DNA of 64,000 bases from NCBI RefSeq assembly GCF_963082655.1, contig NC_081554.1:92758245-92822244 (forward strand), given 5' to 3'. The DNA comes from Stomoxys calcitrans (taxonomy: Eukaryota > Arthropoda > Insecta > Diptera > Muscidae). This document shows positions 1-9,734 of the stretch, one piece after another. Numbering within the stretch: the stretch's first letter is position 1; the number at the start of each line of letters is the position of its first letter. The notes under the pieces are model-generated. The model did no database searches and was not told where the DNA came from. It saw only the letters and a list, made by a program, of their open reading frames with translations. A program made the translations under genes and the position numbers.

Positions 1-1302
1 ATTACCAGGAACAGGCAGGAGATACTAGATATTACCTTTGTATCGGAAGATATAAGTGCAAGAATATGCGACTGGGAAGTGTTAGATGACCACGGCTTCT
101 CTGGTCATCGTTATATTATTTTCAGCCTTGGAGAAAATACTGCAGTAGTGGTCCCTCGGCTAAACGGAAGAAAGGCGGATTGGGATAAATTTTATCACAA
201 ATTCTGCACGTCTATCCCTTCTAGACCAGAAAAGAAATTGGAAACTACGGAGGATATAGACGAAGTGATCAATCGGATCACGAAGGCCCTGAATGACTCA
301 CTTCTGTCAGCATGCCCTAGTGCCAAGCCAAGGGGCAAACAGCGACCAACATGGTGGACCCCAGAGCTCGTTGGTCTAAGGAGAACTGCAGAAAACTCTT
401 CAACAGAGCAAAAGCCACAAGAGCACCACCCGATTAGGACATCTATAAGGCTGAGCTAAGGAAATATAAGGGCAAGGGCTGAGAAGGCTCAGAACAAATT
501 CTGGGTAGAATTCTGCAGTTCCGTGGAGGATACATCTGAGGCCTCTAGACGAAGGAAGATTCTATGCTCGAGACCTTTGACGGTGGGGTATATTCAGAAG
601 TCAGAGAATGTATGGACAATGTATAGTGAGGAAACACTAGAACTACTCGTTGATAAACATTTCCCGGAAAATTCGTGGAAAAAATTCGTGGCGCCAGAAA
701 AAGTTGTCACTGGTATGCATTCGTCGGAGACTATTAGGGAAATTATGTCTGAGCCGAAAATTCTTTGGGCGATAAGAAGTTTCGACTCCTTTAAGTCGCC
801 AGGCCCTGATGCTATGCTATGCCTGATAGACTGGTTCCCTGGCTTAGGGAGGTATACTCTGCTTGTATCAGAATGTCATATATACCTGTGGGATGGAGGG
901 ACATGAAGGTAATTTTCATTCCGGTAGCAGGAAAACCCTTACACACGAAGGCGAAAAATTTTCATCCTATTAGTCCGTCATCCTTTATGCTGAAGACTCT
1001 TGAGATGTTGATAGAAACATATATTAGGGTAAAGGTCCTTGGAAATGGCATGTCTCGGCAGCAGCCTGCATATGGGTAAAGGCAATCCACTGAAATAGCC
1101 CTTCACGACCTAGTCGGCTACATAGAAGGTCCGTCAAGGAATATACAATGGCAGCATTTCTTGACATTGAAGGTGCTTTCAATAATGTAAAACCGACGGT
1201 GCTGTGAGCCTTCCAAAACTATGTGGCCTAATCTAGATTTGGCTAGAACGGACGTCTCAGTCGGAGTCTGATGGAAGACTGCCACTTAAACCTAATCTAA
1301 CT
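1..1302 (+). mobile_element. Decayed APE-type LINE (family A), copy 1
   Basis: Remnant of a non-LTR retrotransposon, cut by the window edge. From base 1 the frame reads the C-terminal part of an APE endonuclease, including ILDIT and a degenerate SDH motif (SGHRYI, with Asp replaced by Gly), then a linker with WWTPEL up to 459. After a frame break, 523-906 gives the start of the reverse transcriptase (FKSPGPDA), and a further shift continues at 819-1079 (GWRDMKVIFIP). From 1080 the frame is broken (AFNNV can still be read near 1180). The sequence then jumps to pieces of the RNase H/C-terminal region and the 3' tail (GACTGCCACTTAAACCTAA), which is shared with copies near 5.7, 10.0 and 51.8 kb. 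It is dead: at least two frameshifts and two internal deletions. An RNase H-bearing LOA/I/Jockey-type clade is likely, but the exact clade is not resolved. Confidence 0.85.
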
Positions 1303-1440
1303 ATTGTCAATATATCGAAGCAAGCGTCTTTAATTTCTTAAATCACAATCTTGCCTTTGGATCAAACTAAGCAATAAAGAAATTTTGAACTGGCAATTGT
1401 CTGAGTCTGATTGGATGTTGCCTAAACCTATTTTCTTCTT

Positions 1441-2119
1441 TTATATTACTACATCACGAATGAAACTGAACCAATGAGCCAGAAATGAAACAAGATGTAC
1501 AAATGAAGTATTCTTACCTGCTACAGCTTTTTTTACTTCAGCCTCCTTTTCATACCTATTTGAAAGATCTTCTAAGAACGCTATGTACTCTGGTAATTGC
1601 CAGGAACGGTAAAATATTACGTTGGAGCTACCGGGTGATTTACTTAAAGATTTTAACTGCCTAAGAGAATCTTTGGTTTTTACAGAAATGTCATGGCAAA
1701 TTGAAGACAATATTGCTAAATTTTTACATTGCGGTTTCATTGCAGAGGGATATAATGTAAAGTCTTTAGATTTCTCTGAGGAATTTATGAGCTCAAATGC
1801 CTTACTTTTGATTGATTCTATGTGTAGGCATATTTGAACTCCCCGTTTTTCAGCCAAGTTCCATTTCTGGAAATGTTCCACTGTAGTCTTGATGATTGCT
1901 TCTAAACGAGAAATACATACTAATATGTTTGAATCAGAGGGCGCTATTGATTTGGTTCTTGGTGAATCTGAAAAGAGTATAGAAACATTATTATTATGGG
2001 ACCATGAGACGGCACAATAGTATCGAAGTTGACGCACACCAGACTGGAGAGAGGGTTGTGTTTTGTTCTTCTGACGGTGACTCCGGAAAATTTTGCAGAT
2101 TTTTATTTTTGCTCGCCAT
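1441..2119 (-). CDS. CINP-like protein (CDK2-interacting protein homolog), two exons
   Basis: Predicted 202-residue protein from exons 2119-2038 and 1967-1441. The start ATG at 2119 opens MASKNKNLQNF. The first exon ends at a GT (GGT|GTGCGT), the 70-base intron ends in TTTTCAG, and the joined frame continues without a stop. Similarity to CINP (about 212 residues in human) is by pattern. There is a helical middle part with EHFQKW and AEKRG, which resembles the human KWETLNDAG region. A C-terminal part reads SWQLPEYI, then RYEKEAEVKKAVA, then SFLAHW, matching the human order TWP, YRKELLLKRTVA and SYLSMW. CINP binds CDK2/cyclin complexes and acts with ATR-ATRIP in replication and checkpoint control, so a nuclear role is expected. 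Oddity: a strong donor-like GCAG|GTAAGAAT lies inside exon 2 at about 1516, so the last 25 residues might be intronic. The LINE at 1-1302 lies just downstream. The assignment is inference without an alignment tool. Confidence 0.6.
1968..2037 (-). other. Predicted 70-bp intron of the CINP-like gene
   Basis: On the minus strand it begins GTGCGTCAAC and ends CTATACTCTTTTCAG. The length is typical for a short fly intron. Removing it joins a phase-1 exon end to the long downstream frame and gives the gene a real ATG. Without splicing, the downstream frame has no ATG start, and the ATG-led exon hits a stop (TAA) inside the intron. Confidence 0.6.
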
Positions 2120-2127
2120 GAATTTGG

Positions 2128-2160
2128 CGTATTTATCGATCGATCAATGGTAAACAGCTG
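2128..2160 (-). promoter_or_regulatory. Possible DRE-like promoter motif upstream of CINP-like gene
   Basis: Ten to thirty bases upstream of the start ATG lies TTATCGATCGATC, which contains TATCGAT. That is one base short of the dipteran DREF site TATCGATA, a common housekeeping and replication-gene promoter element. A CAGCTG E-box follows at about 2155. The motif match is visible; its function is inference. Confidence 0.3.
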
Positions 2161-2435
2161 TTTGCAGCATGCTGAAGTACCAAAAGAAGCAACTGTTATA
2201 TCATAAGGTGGAGTTATATACCTCGTGCATCACTAAAGTGAACTTGGCATGTCAAAAAAATTAAAATAGACTGGTTTGTATTGTATGAGTTACGAGTGGT
2301 ACTACCAAGGTATATTCATTTACAGGTAGTGGCAGTTGCCCAACAACAACTGCACTACCTGTCAAAATCAGTAATTAGTGCAACTCTGATTTTATGTATG
2401 TTGCTAGTTCGCGCTATTTTTCGTTGTTTGTGTTA

Positions 2436-2670
2436 TGGGTTGCCCAAAAAGTAATTGCGGATTTTTCATATAGTCGGCGTTGACAAATTTTTTCACAGCT
2501 TGTGACTTTGTAATTTCATTCTTTCTTCTGTCAGTTATCAGCTGTTACTTTTAGCTTGCTTTAGAAAAAAAGTGTAAAAAAAGTATATTTGATTAAAGTT
2601 CATTCTAATTTTTATTAAAAATGCATTTACTTTCTTTTAAAAATCCACAATTACTTTTTGGGCAACCCAA
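2436..2670. mobile_element. Mariner-type MITE
   Basis: A 235-base element with terminal inverted repeats. The left end reads TGGGTTGCCCAAAAAGTAAT and the right end is its near-perfect inverse, ending in GGGCAACCCAA. TA dinucleotides flank both sides. The termini resemble those of mariner elements (GGTTG...AAGTAATTGCGG). There is no coding capacity, so it is a non-autonomous derivative. Confidence 0.85.
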
Positions 2671-2672
2671 TA

Positions 2673-3530
2673 TAATACACGCACATAACCAAAACTCGTT
2701 GAAAGATAATGCACTTCACGAGAAAAAATAGTACTCAGCTGTTTACGCTACCTGGTAATTATGTCATGAGTACATCATTGTTATTAGCATTGGTGACCAT
2801 CATGGTGCAATTAAGAAGTAACGTCATTAGCACAACTACAAAACGTTACCCACAACAACCTTGGGTGGCAAATGCCTAAAATTGAAATGTCAAAGTGGTT
2901 TTGGAAATAAACTTTGTCTAACAGCTTATCTCTTTCAAATGTGTTTTATATTTGTAATGTCATCATTATAACTCTGTTTTGCTGCTTATGAATAGAATAT
3001 CGGATCACATAGAACGTGTTTTTAAGATCACAGCTGTGTTATGAAGCCTTTGACATTTAGATTGACCAAAAAATCAAAACAATAATAAAAAAATTGTACT
3101 CAGCTGTTCGCATGACCTCGCCTTATAGGTGCATCTTTGGTGACCATCAACCAGATTTAAAAATGTGGTCTCACGCTAACTGTAACGCTGTAGCCATTTG
3201 TTCGCGTGAGACCACCTATTTAAATCCGCCTTGACCTTAACCTAATCCTATTGCCGTTTAATATGGCCAAGCAAGGTTTCTTTTGCTTCAAAATCTATTA
3301 TCTAAATAAATTTCCCTTAAAGCGCATATATTAACATGCTTTATAGAGATGTTCGATTGTACTAAAATAAAACACAGCATATATAGTGAACATCTGTTTG
3401 TAGCATGAAGAAATTGATCCAAGGTCGATTAAACGGTTTCACTTTAACAGTTGCTTAGTTTGGTATGTAAACAAAAGGTTTGACAATATAACAATTTGGC
3501 GTTGACAGTGACTATATAATCGCAAATTCG
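2673..3530. other. AT-rich intergenic sequence, no gene seen
   Basis: No open frame or RNA gene is supported. Positions about 3178-3276 hold one copy of a short repeat (GAGACCACC...TTTAAATCCGCCTTGACC) that recurs at 4570-4660. The rest looks unique. Confidence 0.5.
3178..3276 (+). repeat. Short dispersed repeat, copy 1 (second copy 4570-4660)
   Basis: Both copies share GAGACCACC, TTTAAATCCGCCTTGACCTT and TTAATATGGC(C/T)AAGCAA in the same order. The family is not recognised. At 4.6 kb it sits between two SINE fragments. Confidence 0.6.
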
Positions 3531-4028
3531 TTAATTTCGCGTGTGTGGTTTGCGGTGTTTGGAACCGTTTTCAATTGGAGTTGTTATTAAATTAAATTGG
3601 GAGAAAAAAAGTTTGCCGTAAACATTATAAGAATTTAATATTTTTCTTGTTTCGCCGATCGACCCTGAATAAAGTCTGTGGTAAGTTTTATTATAGACGA
3701 CGATTGGGTTCCAACATGCAGTCATTACAAATGTGTGTGTCTCATGGATTAATGGATTTCTATTTGTTTGTTCAACGAAGATATTTTGCATATCGTTATG
3801 AACTTGAATTGGTTGTAAATTAATTTGCCTACTGTTTGGTGGATGATTTTCAAACAGGTTCAGTGAAAGAGTGATAGGCTCAAAATGTTCAATTTCAAGT
3901 CCACTGTTTGTTGCAGACATGTGAAATATGAAAGGATTTTGTAGCTTTAAGTCTGTCTGTTGCAAACCAACTTGACCAGATTGCTTTCTAGTTGACTGGA
4001 ATGGTTGCTTTGTACTTACTGCAAACAT
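3531..4028 (-). CDS. Unrecognised 165-codon open frame, possible exon
   Basis: An open frame of about 165 codons in otherwise unique sequence. The predicted product is polar and shows no domain I recognise, no signal peptide and no membrane segment. It lies on the same strand as, and upstream of, the CINP-like gene. At its 5' end the bases read TTTGCA|GTAAGTAC, a near-consensus splice donor, so part or all of this frame may be intron following an upstream exon (the frame before it reads EEPYDCMFA). No acceptor I could find makes a convincing gene. It could equally be chance. Confidence 0.2.
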   Translation of the reverse strand: MFAVSTKQPFQSTRKQSGQVGLQQTDLKLQNPFIFHMSATNSGLEIEHFEPITLSLNLFENHPPNSRQINLQPIQVHNDMQNIFVEQTNRNPLIHETHTFVMTACWNPIVVYNKTYHRLYSGSIGETRKILNSYNVYGKLFFSQFNLITTPIENGSKHRKPHTRN

Positions 4029-4377
4029 GCAATCATACGGTTCTTCAGATGTTCATGGAGTTATTTATCTTTCTTTATTTTTATTGAAACGTAGTTTCTC
4101 AGGCATGTTTTCTTTTTGTGGTCAGATCAGTGTGTGGGAATTTTCATTTTCCCCTCTCCAAATTCAGTATGTGGACTTGTGAATATTGTTTTTTTTTTTA
4201 ATTCCTCACAGAGGCAGCAGAAACTGTTTGAATGGGAATGAGTAGATCACACACCACTTATTACATTATTAAAAGCCCCTTTTCGCCAAAACGAATTCTC
4301 CTAGCCATAAAATTCGCTCCTATGTAGTCCCCTAAATAAGGCGCTGTAAATTGCCCCCCCATTGTGTAAGCATTGTG

Positions 4378-4525
4378 CGAGGCCATCGTAACGCAGAGGT
4401 TAGCATGTGTCCGCCTATGACGCTGAACGCGTGGGTTCGAATCCTGACGAGATCATCAGAAAAATTTTAGCGGTGCTTTTTCCCTCCTAATAATGACAAC
4501 ATTTGTGAAGATTACAACAAGGAGA
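4378..4525 (+). repeat. tRNA-derived SINE, 3'-truncated
   Basis: The head carries a Pol III A-box-like stretch (AACGCAGAGGTTAGCATG) and a B-box (GGTTCGAATCC). It stops after ACATTTGTGAAGATT. A second, 5'-truncated SINE begins at about 4665 and repeats part of the same body, so these are two insertions and not one split copy. Confidence 0.8.
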
Positions 4526-4664
4526 ATGCAAACAAAAATCTGACATCTTAATATCATCAAACTTGGCCGGTTGTAACCAGTTGTTCGCTCGAGACCACCT
4601 TTTTAAATCCGCCTTGACCTTCGTCTAATCTTATCGCCGGTTAATATGGCTAAGCAAAAACAAA

Positions 4665-4870
4665 AAAAATTCCGCGGTGGTTCCCCTCCTAATAATGGCA
4701 CTAATGGGGTACTCTGCCATGTAAAACTTCTGTCCAAAGAGGTGTCGCACCGTTCGGACTCGGCTATAAAAAGGAGGCGCCTTATCATTGGGCTTAAACT
4801 TGAATCGGACTGCACTCATTGATGTGTGTGAAGTTTGCCCCTGTTCCTTAGTTAAATCTCCATGGGAAAT
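4665..4870 (+). repeat. tRNA-derived SINE, 5'-truncated
   Basis: Body and 3' tail of the SINE family (CGGCTATAAAAAGGAGGC, CTTGAATCGGACTGCACTC, GTTCCTTAG), ending near CATGGGAAATGTTTGCATTT. It lacks the tRNA-like head. Minus-strand open frames here are only antisense to the repeat. Confidence 0.8.
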
Positions 4871-4879
4871 GTTTGCATT

Positions 4880-5650
4880 TGCATTTTGTAAGCATGGTAT
4901 TGACTGATTTCAAGATGAAACATGCCTGTAGTGCCTCAGCAGAAAGAAGCTCGGTGTTTCGACATTATGAGTGAAAACTACCCTGATACCCACCAATCAG
5001 TGATTTCAAAACCCTGCTGTCATCTGTAATATCCGGCTCGGTTCACCTATAGGGTATGTCTCCCAGATGTGTTCTAAGGTTATCTGATCCTTAGAAGGCG
5101 ACCTTTGGAACCTGGAGGACTTGTTCATCTCCAGCATCGATTCGCAAGAATTCTTGAGGCTGTCTTTGCCTAATTTACCTCGCCCTTGTACTTGTACTAA
5201 ACTTAGACAGAAACTCTAAACAAGATAGAGTTTTTGTCTAAGCCGGTCCGTTCCAAAACAAAAAAAAAAAAGACATTTTTGTTCTCATAAATATTCAAAA
5301 TGGATGTAGCCAGCAAGTTTGAAATAACTCAAGATACCTGGTATCACTGAGATTTTTAAGAGTTTCGTCCTTCGAACCTATTAATTTGAAAAGTCGGAAC
5401 ATTGCCTATATTACAAATTCCCAGGCCCCGATATAGTGTTAAATCATATCCGATCTTGAGCTCGCACTTTCTATTCTTTAGGTGGCTTTCTGAGTCATCG
5501 TCAAGTAACGCCTTCCGAATCAAGGCACTGTTCTCCATCGTCTAGCTTCATGGAGTCCTCTTTTGTACTGGTGAACAAAAATCGTTGACTTCGCAGTATA
5601 GATTAAAATGTAACGATTCCTGAAGTACTTCACCAGACTTTATTCTATGG
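4880..5650. other. No gene seen
   Basis: Mixed unique sequence of moderate GC. The open frame at 5356-5538 (minus, 60 codons) has no recognisable product. No repeat family of this window is evident. Confidence 0.4.
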
Positions 5651-5654
5651 GGTT

Positions 5655-5996
5655 TTGACAGAGTAATGAATGACCCAATCTAGATTTAAAAAGGTATACC
5701 GATTTGCTTTCACTGGCTAGAACAGAGGTCTCAGTCATTGTGTTCGTCATGACAATCGAAACATGATGACAGACCGAATGTTGCAGTTAACAACTTCTGC
5801 AGAAGCTGTGAGGACGTCGAGGAGGAAGAAACTTCAGAACATTTGCTGTGTGTGTCTCGCACTGGCGGTCGGAAGGAGTTTTACTTTAGGTTGTAATTTC
5901 TTTGAGTACTTGTTTGATTCGCAAGTTGTTGTTTCAACTGTAGGAACTAGAAGGCATCTTCCTTCTCATTTTCTTGTTGTATCACAAATTAAAATT
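5655..5996 (+). mobile_element. LINE family A, copy 2 (3' remnant)
   Basis: Matches copy 3 (9.7-10.4 kb) through the C-terminal zinc-binding region, with CRSCEDVEEEE-like sequence and a degenerate HLLCVSRTG in place of HFLCVCPAL. It then matches the GGAACTAGAAGGCATCTTCC stretch of the 3' region. The frame is broken. It lacks the reverse transcriptase and the final tail. Confidence 0.75.
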
Positions 5997-6009
5997 TCAT
6001 CAAAATAGG

Positions 6010-6400
6010 ATGAAAATGCTCCTTTTATGGGCTCAATGCTCTATATCGGGAGATCGGTATATATATGGCAGTTAAATCCAAATACGGTCCGATCTGTACC
6101 ACATTTGACAGGAATGGGTAGGGGTCTACCAGAACACACTGTGCCAAATTTCATCGAATTCGGGAAATAAATGGAGCTTTTATGGCCTTAATACTCTATA
6201 TCGGGAGATCAGGTGGTCGGTCTAAGTGCAGCCATATCCAAATATAGTCCGAACAGAACCGCACTTCACAGAAATGAATAGGGGTCTACTAGAACTCACT
6301 GTGCCGGATGAAAAGTGACCAATTTATTGCCTTAAGACTTTAAGTCTGGAGATCGGTCTATATAGGTGCTATATAGAACTAAAATCCGATTTTATGAGAT
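6010..6400 (+). repeat. Tandem units of a DINE-related repeat (about 145 bp)
   Basis: Two to three diverged units, each with CTTTTATGG, CTCTATATCGGGAGATC, CAAATA(C/T)(G/A)GTCCGA and AGGGGTCTAC(C/T)AGAAC(A/T)CACTGTGCC. The organisation resembles the internal units of the DINE-like family but in a distinct subfamily. Confidence 0.6.
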
Positions 6401-6409
6401 CAAAAGATC

Positions 6410-7600
6410 AGGTTTATATAAAAAGAATGCAAAGTTTGGAAAATTGTTTATACCTAAGATAGCTGCAAAATTATAAATACCCAGCTTTTGGATATAATTG
6501 GGTAAATACCCGGATATTTACCCAATTTACCGGGTAAATACCTTTTGGGTATTTACCCATCGTCCATCTCTACCCATGAGATTTCCACTAAAGAACAGGG
6601 GGAGACCTAATTTTCAAATGCGTGGCCTGTCACGAGGAAAGATCTTATAGTTTGGACTTTTCTGAATCTTTGGATATTTGTACATAAAGCCTTGTGATTC
6701 TAAATAATTAAGGCGTTTTTTTCCCCGAATCACACTCTCGGATGAATGGAGCTTTGTCTCATGTTCATGAATATGTTTTAATAGTTCCAACGATCAATGA
6801 ATATTTCAGTAGGAGATATAAAGAAATGTAACCTTAAAATTGTTTTTGTTGTATTTTATATTGAAGTAAATTCCTTTTTGGTTTGTTCGGCTCGAGGTCA
6901 CGAAAACAATTCTTATTGTTTTTGAGTATTGCTTTTTTTTATTGAAAAATCCAATATTTCGAAAACCACCGGTTTTCTTCCTCAGAGATTATGACATTTT
7001 TATACATTTATACTTTAATATAAAAAAAAACAAATATTTATTCTTCTCTTTTTTCAATAATTACATTATTCTCAAGAATTTCAAACAACTTTCTTCTAAC
7101 AATGTAAAATTTATACTAAAGCTCTCTCTCTATTACCTATACTTATGTATCAAGCTCCTATACAGTAGAAGTAAAAACATTTTTGTGTTTTTTTTAATGC
7201 TATTATTGCTACATAAATGAGTCTTTAAGGACGTGTGACGCTACTATTAAATAATTCATACTTGATGTTTTTATGAGTTCACAAAAATATATCGTAACTG
7301 TTTAGTTATATTTTTAGTCATTTTTTGGTTTAGAAGAATATCTAGAAAATGTTTAATTTTGATCTTTTTTGATTGTTGACTATTTGCCAAAAAAATGAAC
7401 ACTTACACTGACACCCTAAAATAAAATTAGCAACAAACAAATGACGTTGCTGCGGACAAATAAAATTTTACCGAATACAACATTGTTGAGGTTAAAAAAA
7501 AAAAAAAAACAATAGAAAAAATCAACTTAAAAGACCACCTTTAAATATCGGACTATATTTGGTATATTGAATTTGGAGTTATGGCTCAAAATTTTTGGAT
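6410..7600. other. AT-rich, no gene; GGGTAAATACCC motif cluster at 6495-6562
   Basis: Positions 6495-6562 contain several GGGTAAAT/ATTTACCC palindromic words. The rest is AT-rich. The open frame at 6942-7220 is low-complexity (Phe/Leu/Tyr/Lys/Asn-rich) and not credible as a protein. Confidence 0.5.
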
Positions 7601-8407
7601 TGATCATTTTCACAGTGCGCCTGAACTAACTTTAAACAAAAATACCTTACACCTAGAAAATTATTTGAGATTCCGTATATTCAATAATCACAGACAAAAA
7701 ACTAAAATAGTCTGTGGAGAGGTTATTAAAAAATCCACACATTCGTGCGCATACTGATTTTAGGCAAAGATGGTTTCCAATTATTGTGGAACCCTTAAAT
7801 ATTGCCTGAGCCAACAAATTTTTTGCATGTGTTTAGGGGACAAACAAAGTAAAAAAGAACCAAAATTCACTTTTTTCACATTTTTTACTTCCAAACTGTA
7901 TAACATTGACCTGAATTATAAAATGTTGGCGTATACTGCAGCAATTTGTAGATTTCTTCACCAATATTAATCATGCATCAAAATGAAAATGGAACCACAA
8001 ATGCCTTCGTAAATCGCAAAATACGAAGTCAATCTCGGCTAAAATTTCAAGAAATAAAAATTTCAAGAAATAAAAATTAAAATTCAAATATTTCCACAAC
8101 CAGTAAATATATCTATCCACTAAAAAGTATTTTGGTGGAACAATTTTTCGAAATGCCGAGGTGACCAATTTTAGGGCCCGGCCAAGAGGTGGCCAGACCA
8201 CTTAGGATCTTGAAAATTTGCAAATGATCTCGATAACAGCTCAACTCGGGCCATTTCAAACTTTGCAGAGTTATCTCTATCCATTCTCAAATGACATTTT
8301 TTTCGATTCTATCCCACTGTGCGACGCTCCTGAGCGGATTTATTTAAAATTATCTCCACAGATTATTTAGTTTTATAGTTTGCTTGCTTCTATACATTAA
8401 TTTTTAT

Positions 8408-8719
8408 ACCCTCCACCATAGGATGGTCATTTCTTTTGTAACACCTCGAAATATGCGTCAAAGACCCCATAAAGTATATATTTTCTTGATCGTCATGACA
8501 TTTTTAAACGATCTAGTCATGTCCGTCCGTCTGTCGATAGCACGCTAACTTTCGAAGGAGTAAAGCTAGACGCTTGAAATTATGCACATATATATCTTAT
8601 TAGTGTAGGTGGGTTAAGATTGTATATGGGCCAAATCGGTTCATGTTTCGATGTAGCTGCCATATAAACCGATCTTGGTTTTTGATACACCCGGCCGAAG
8701 TTGGCACACTTTTACTTGT
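8408..8719 (+). repeat. DINE-like (mini-me-type) repeat, internally deleted
   Basis: Has both family ends: TATACCCTCCACCATAGGAT at the left and CCGGCCGAAGTTGGCACACTTTTACTTG at the right. Only one internal unit lies between them. It contains the CCATGTCCGTCCGTCTGTCG microsatellite. Confidence 0.85.
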
Positions 8720-9049
8720 TTCTGTTTGTTTTGTAGAGAGAAGACGCTTTATATGCGTTTTAAGTGAAATTTTCATTATAAATGTCAACTTAAGCGGGTG
8801 TTATATGTACTTCAAAGCAGAAAATTTTTCTTATACAAAATTGCAAAACCCCTTTGAGTTCTCACAATGCAAAGTCCAGATCACCCATTAAGGTTGATAT
8901 TTTTCTTATCTCATTTTTAACCTAAACTCATACAAAAAAGTTTTTCTTCAAACAATATTTGCAGCTTCCACATTATTCCACAAAATTAAAATTTGGAAAG
9001 CATCTTTGCCTGAAATATGTATTTTTGTGAAGATATTCAGTACGCAGTA

Positions 9050-9420
9050 CAGTCGAAACTGCATAAGTGAAACGCTAAAAATACACCAATTTAACTCTAC
9101 TAATCCGTAATTTTCAGTTTAGCGCAATTCGGATAAATGAAATAAGTTTCCAGTTAAGCAATTCCACATAGTTTTACTTATCGCTGACATCGTCCGCTGA
9201 TGATTTTCCTTGGTCGAAAATGAAATCGCGATTCAGATAGAAACTCAAATGCTTCTAGCAACAACACGTTTTCACTTATGCGATTTCAGTTTCAAATAAA
9301 AAAAAAAAACTTTTTCACTTTAGAGGTATTTTCAGTTAAGCGATTTTCACTTAAGCGAATCCAAGTTTCACTTAAGCGTTATTTTTCACTAAAGCGTATT
9401 ACAGTTATGCGGTTTCGCTG
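9050..9420. mobile_element. Pogo/Tigger-like MITE
   Basis: A 371-base element starting CAGTCGAAACTGCATAAGTG and ending CAGTTATGCGGTTTCGCTG, which are inverted repeats of each other. It is flanked by TA on both sides. The interior repeats CACTTAAGCG-type words. CAGT termini with TA duplication are typical of pogo-type elements. No coding capacity; the open frame within it is incidental. Confidence 0.75.
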
Positions 9421-9734
9421 TATTTATTTTTTGTTTTCTGCAAAACACAGAAAAAATCATTAAGAAATCTTTAATTGTTTTTTTTTTTCTTAGAATTCTT
9501 TTAATTAGTCGTACTTTGTGCACAGGAATTTTCAAAGTGGATATATACAAAAATCTCTCCACAAATTACTTTAGTATTTTTCTCGTCTATGAACATTGAA
9601 AATTCAGAATGTCAAATAATTTTCTAGATGTGAGACCTTTTTATTAAAAGTTGGTTCAGGCACACCGTGTTGTATTTACGCTGGCCGTTGTGCACGATAA
9701 CTCAAAATCGGTCTGCCTATTGGCTTTGTCTTGT

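Larger units (their letters stand above)
7611..9669. mobile_element. Long inverted-repeat DNA element, interrupted by other repeats
   Basis: The left arm starts CACAGTGCGCCTGAACTAAC at 7611. The right end, read in reverse from 9669, starts CACGGTGTGCCTGAACCAAC. Both then share CTAGAAAATTATTTGA, TTCAAT, CTGTGGAGAG-like sequence, and further in AGGCAAAGATG(G/C)TTTCC and TGTGGAA. The arms are diverged and extend for roughly 200 bases or more. A DINE (8408-8719) and a pogo-like MITE (9050-9420) lie inside. No transposase frame is visible and no clear target duplication was found. Confidence 0.5.

Noticed and set aside
4380..4460. Possible functional tRNA gene
   Set aside because: A- and B-boxes are present, but the sequence continues into a 300-bp SINE body, is multicopy with target duplications, and lacks a convincing cloverleaf.
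4603..4815. Minus-strand short proteins (also at 47405-47719, 42754-43014, 40056-40352)
   Set aside because: All contain MSAVRFKFKLNDKGPPFYSR-like sequence, which is the SINE body read through.
6942..7220. 92-codon Phe/Lys/Tyr/Leu-rich frame
   Set aside because: AT-rich low-complexity composition, no domain, no splice or promoter context.
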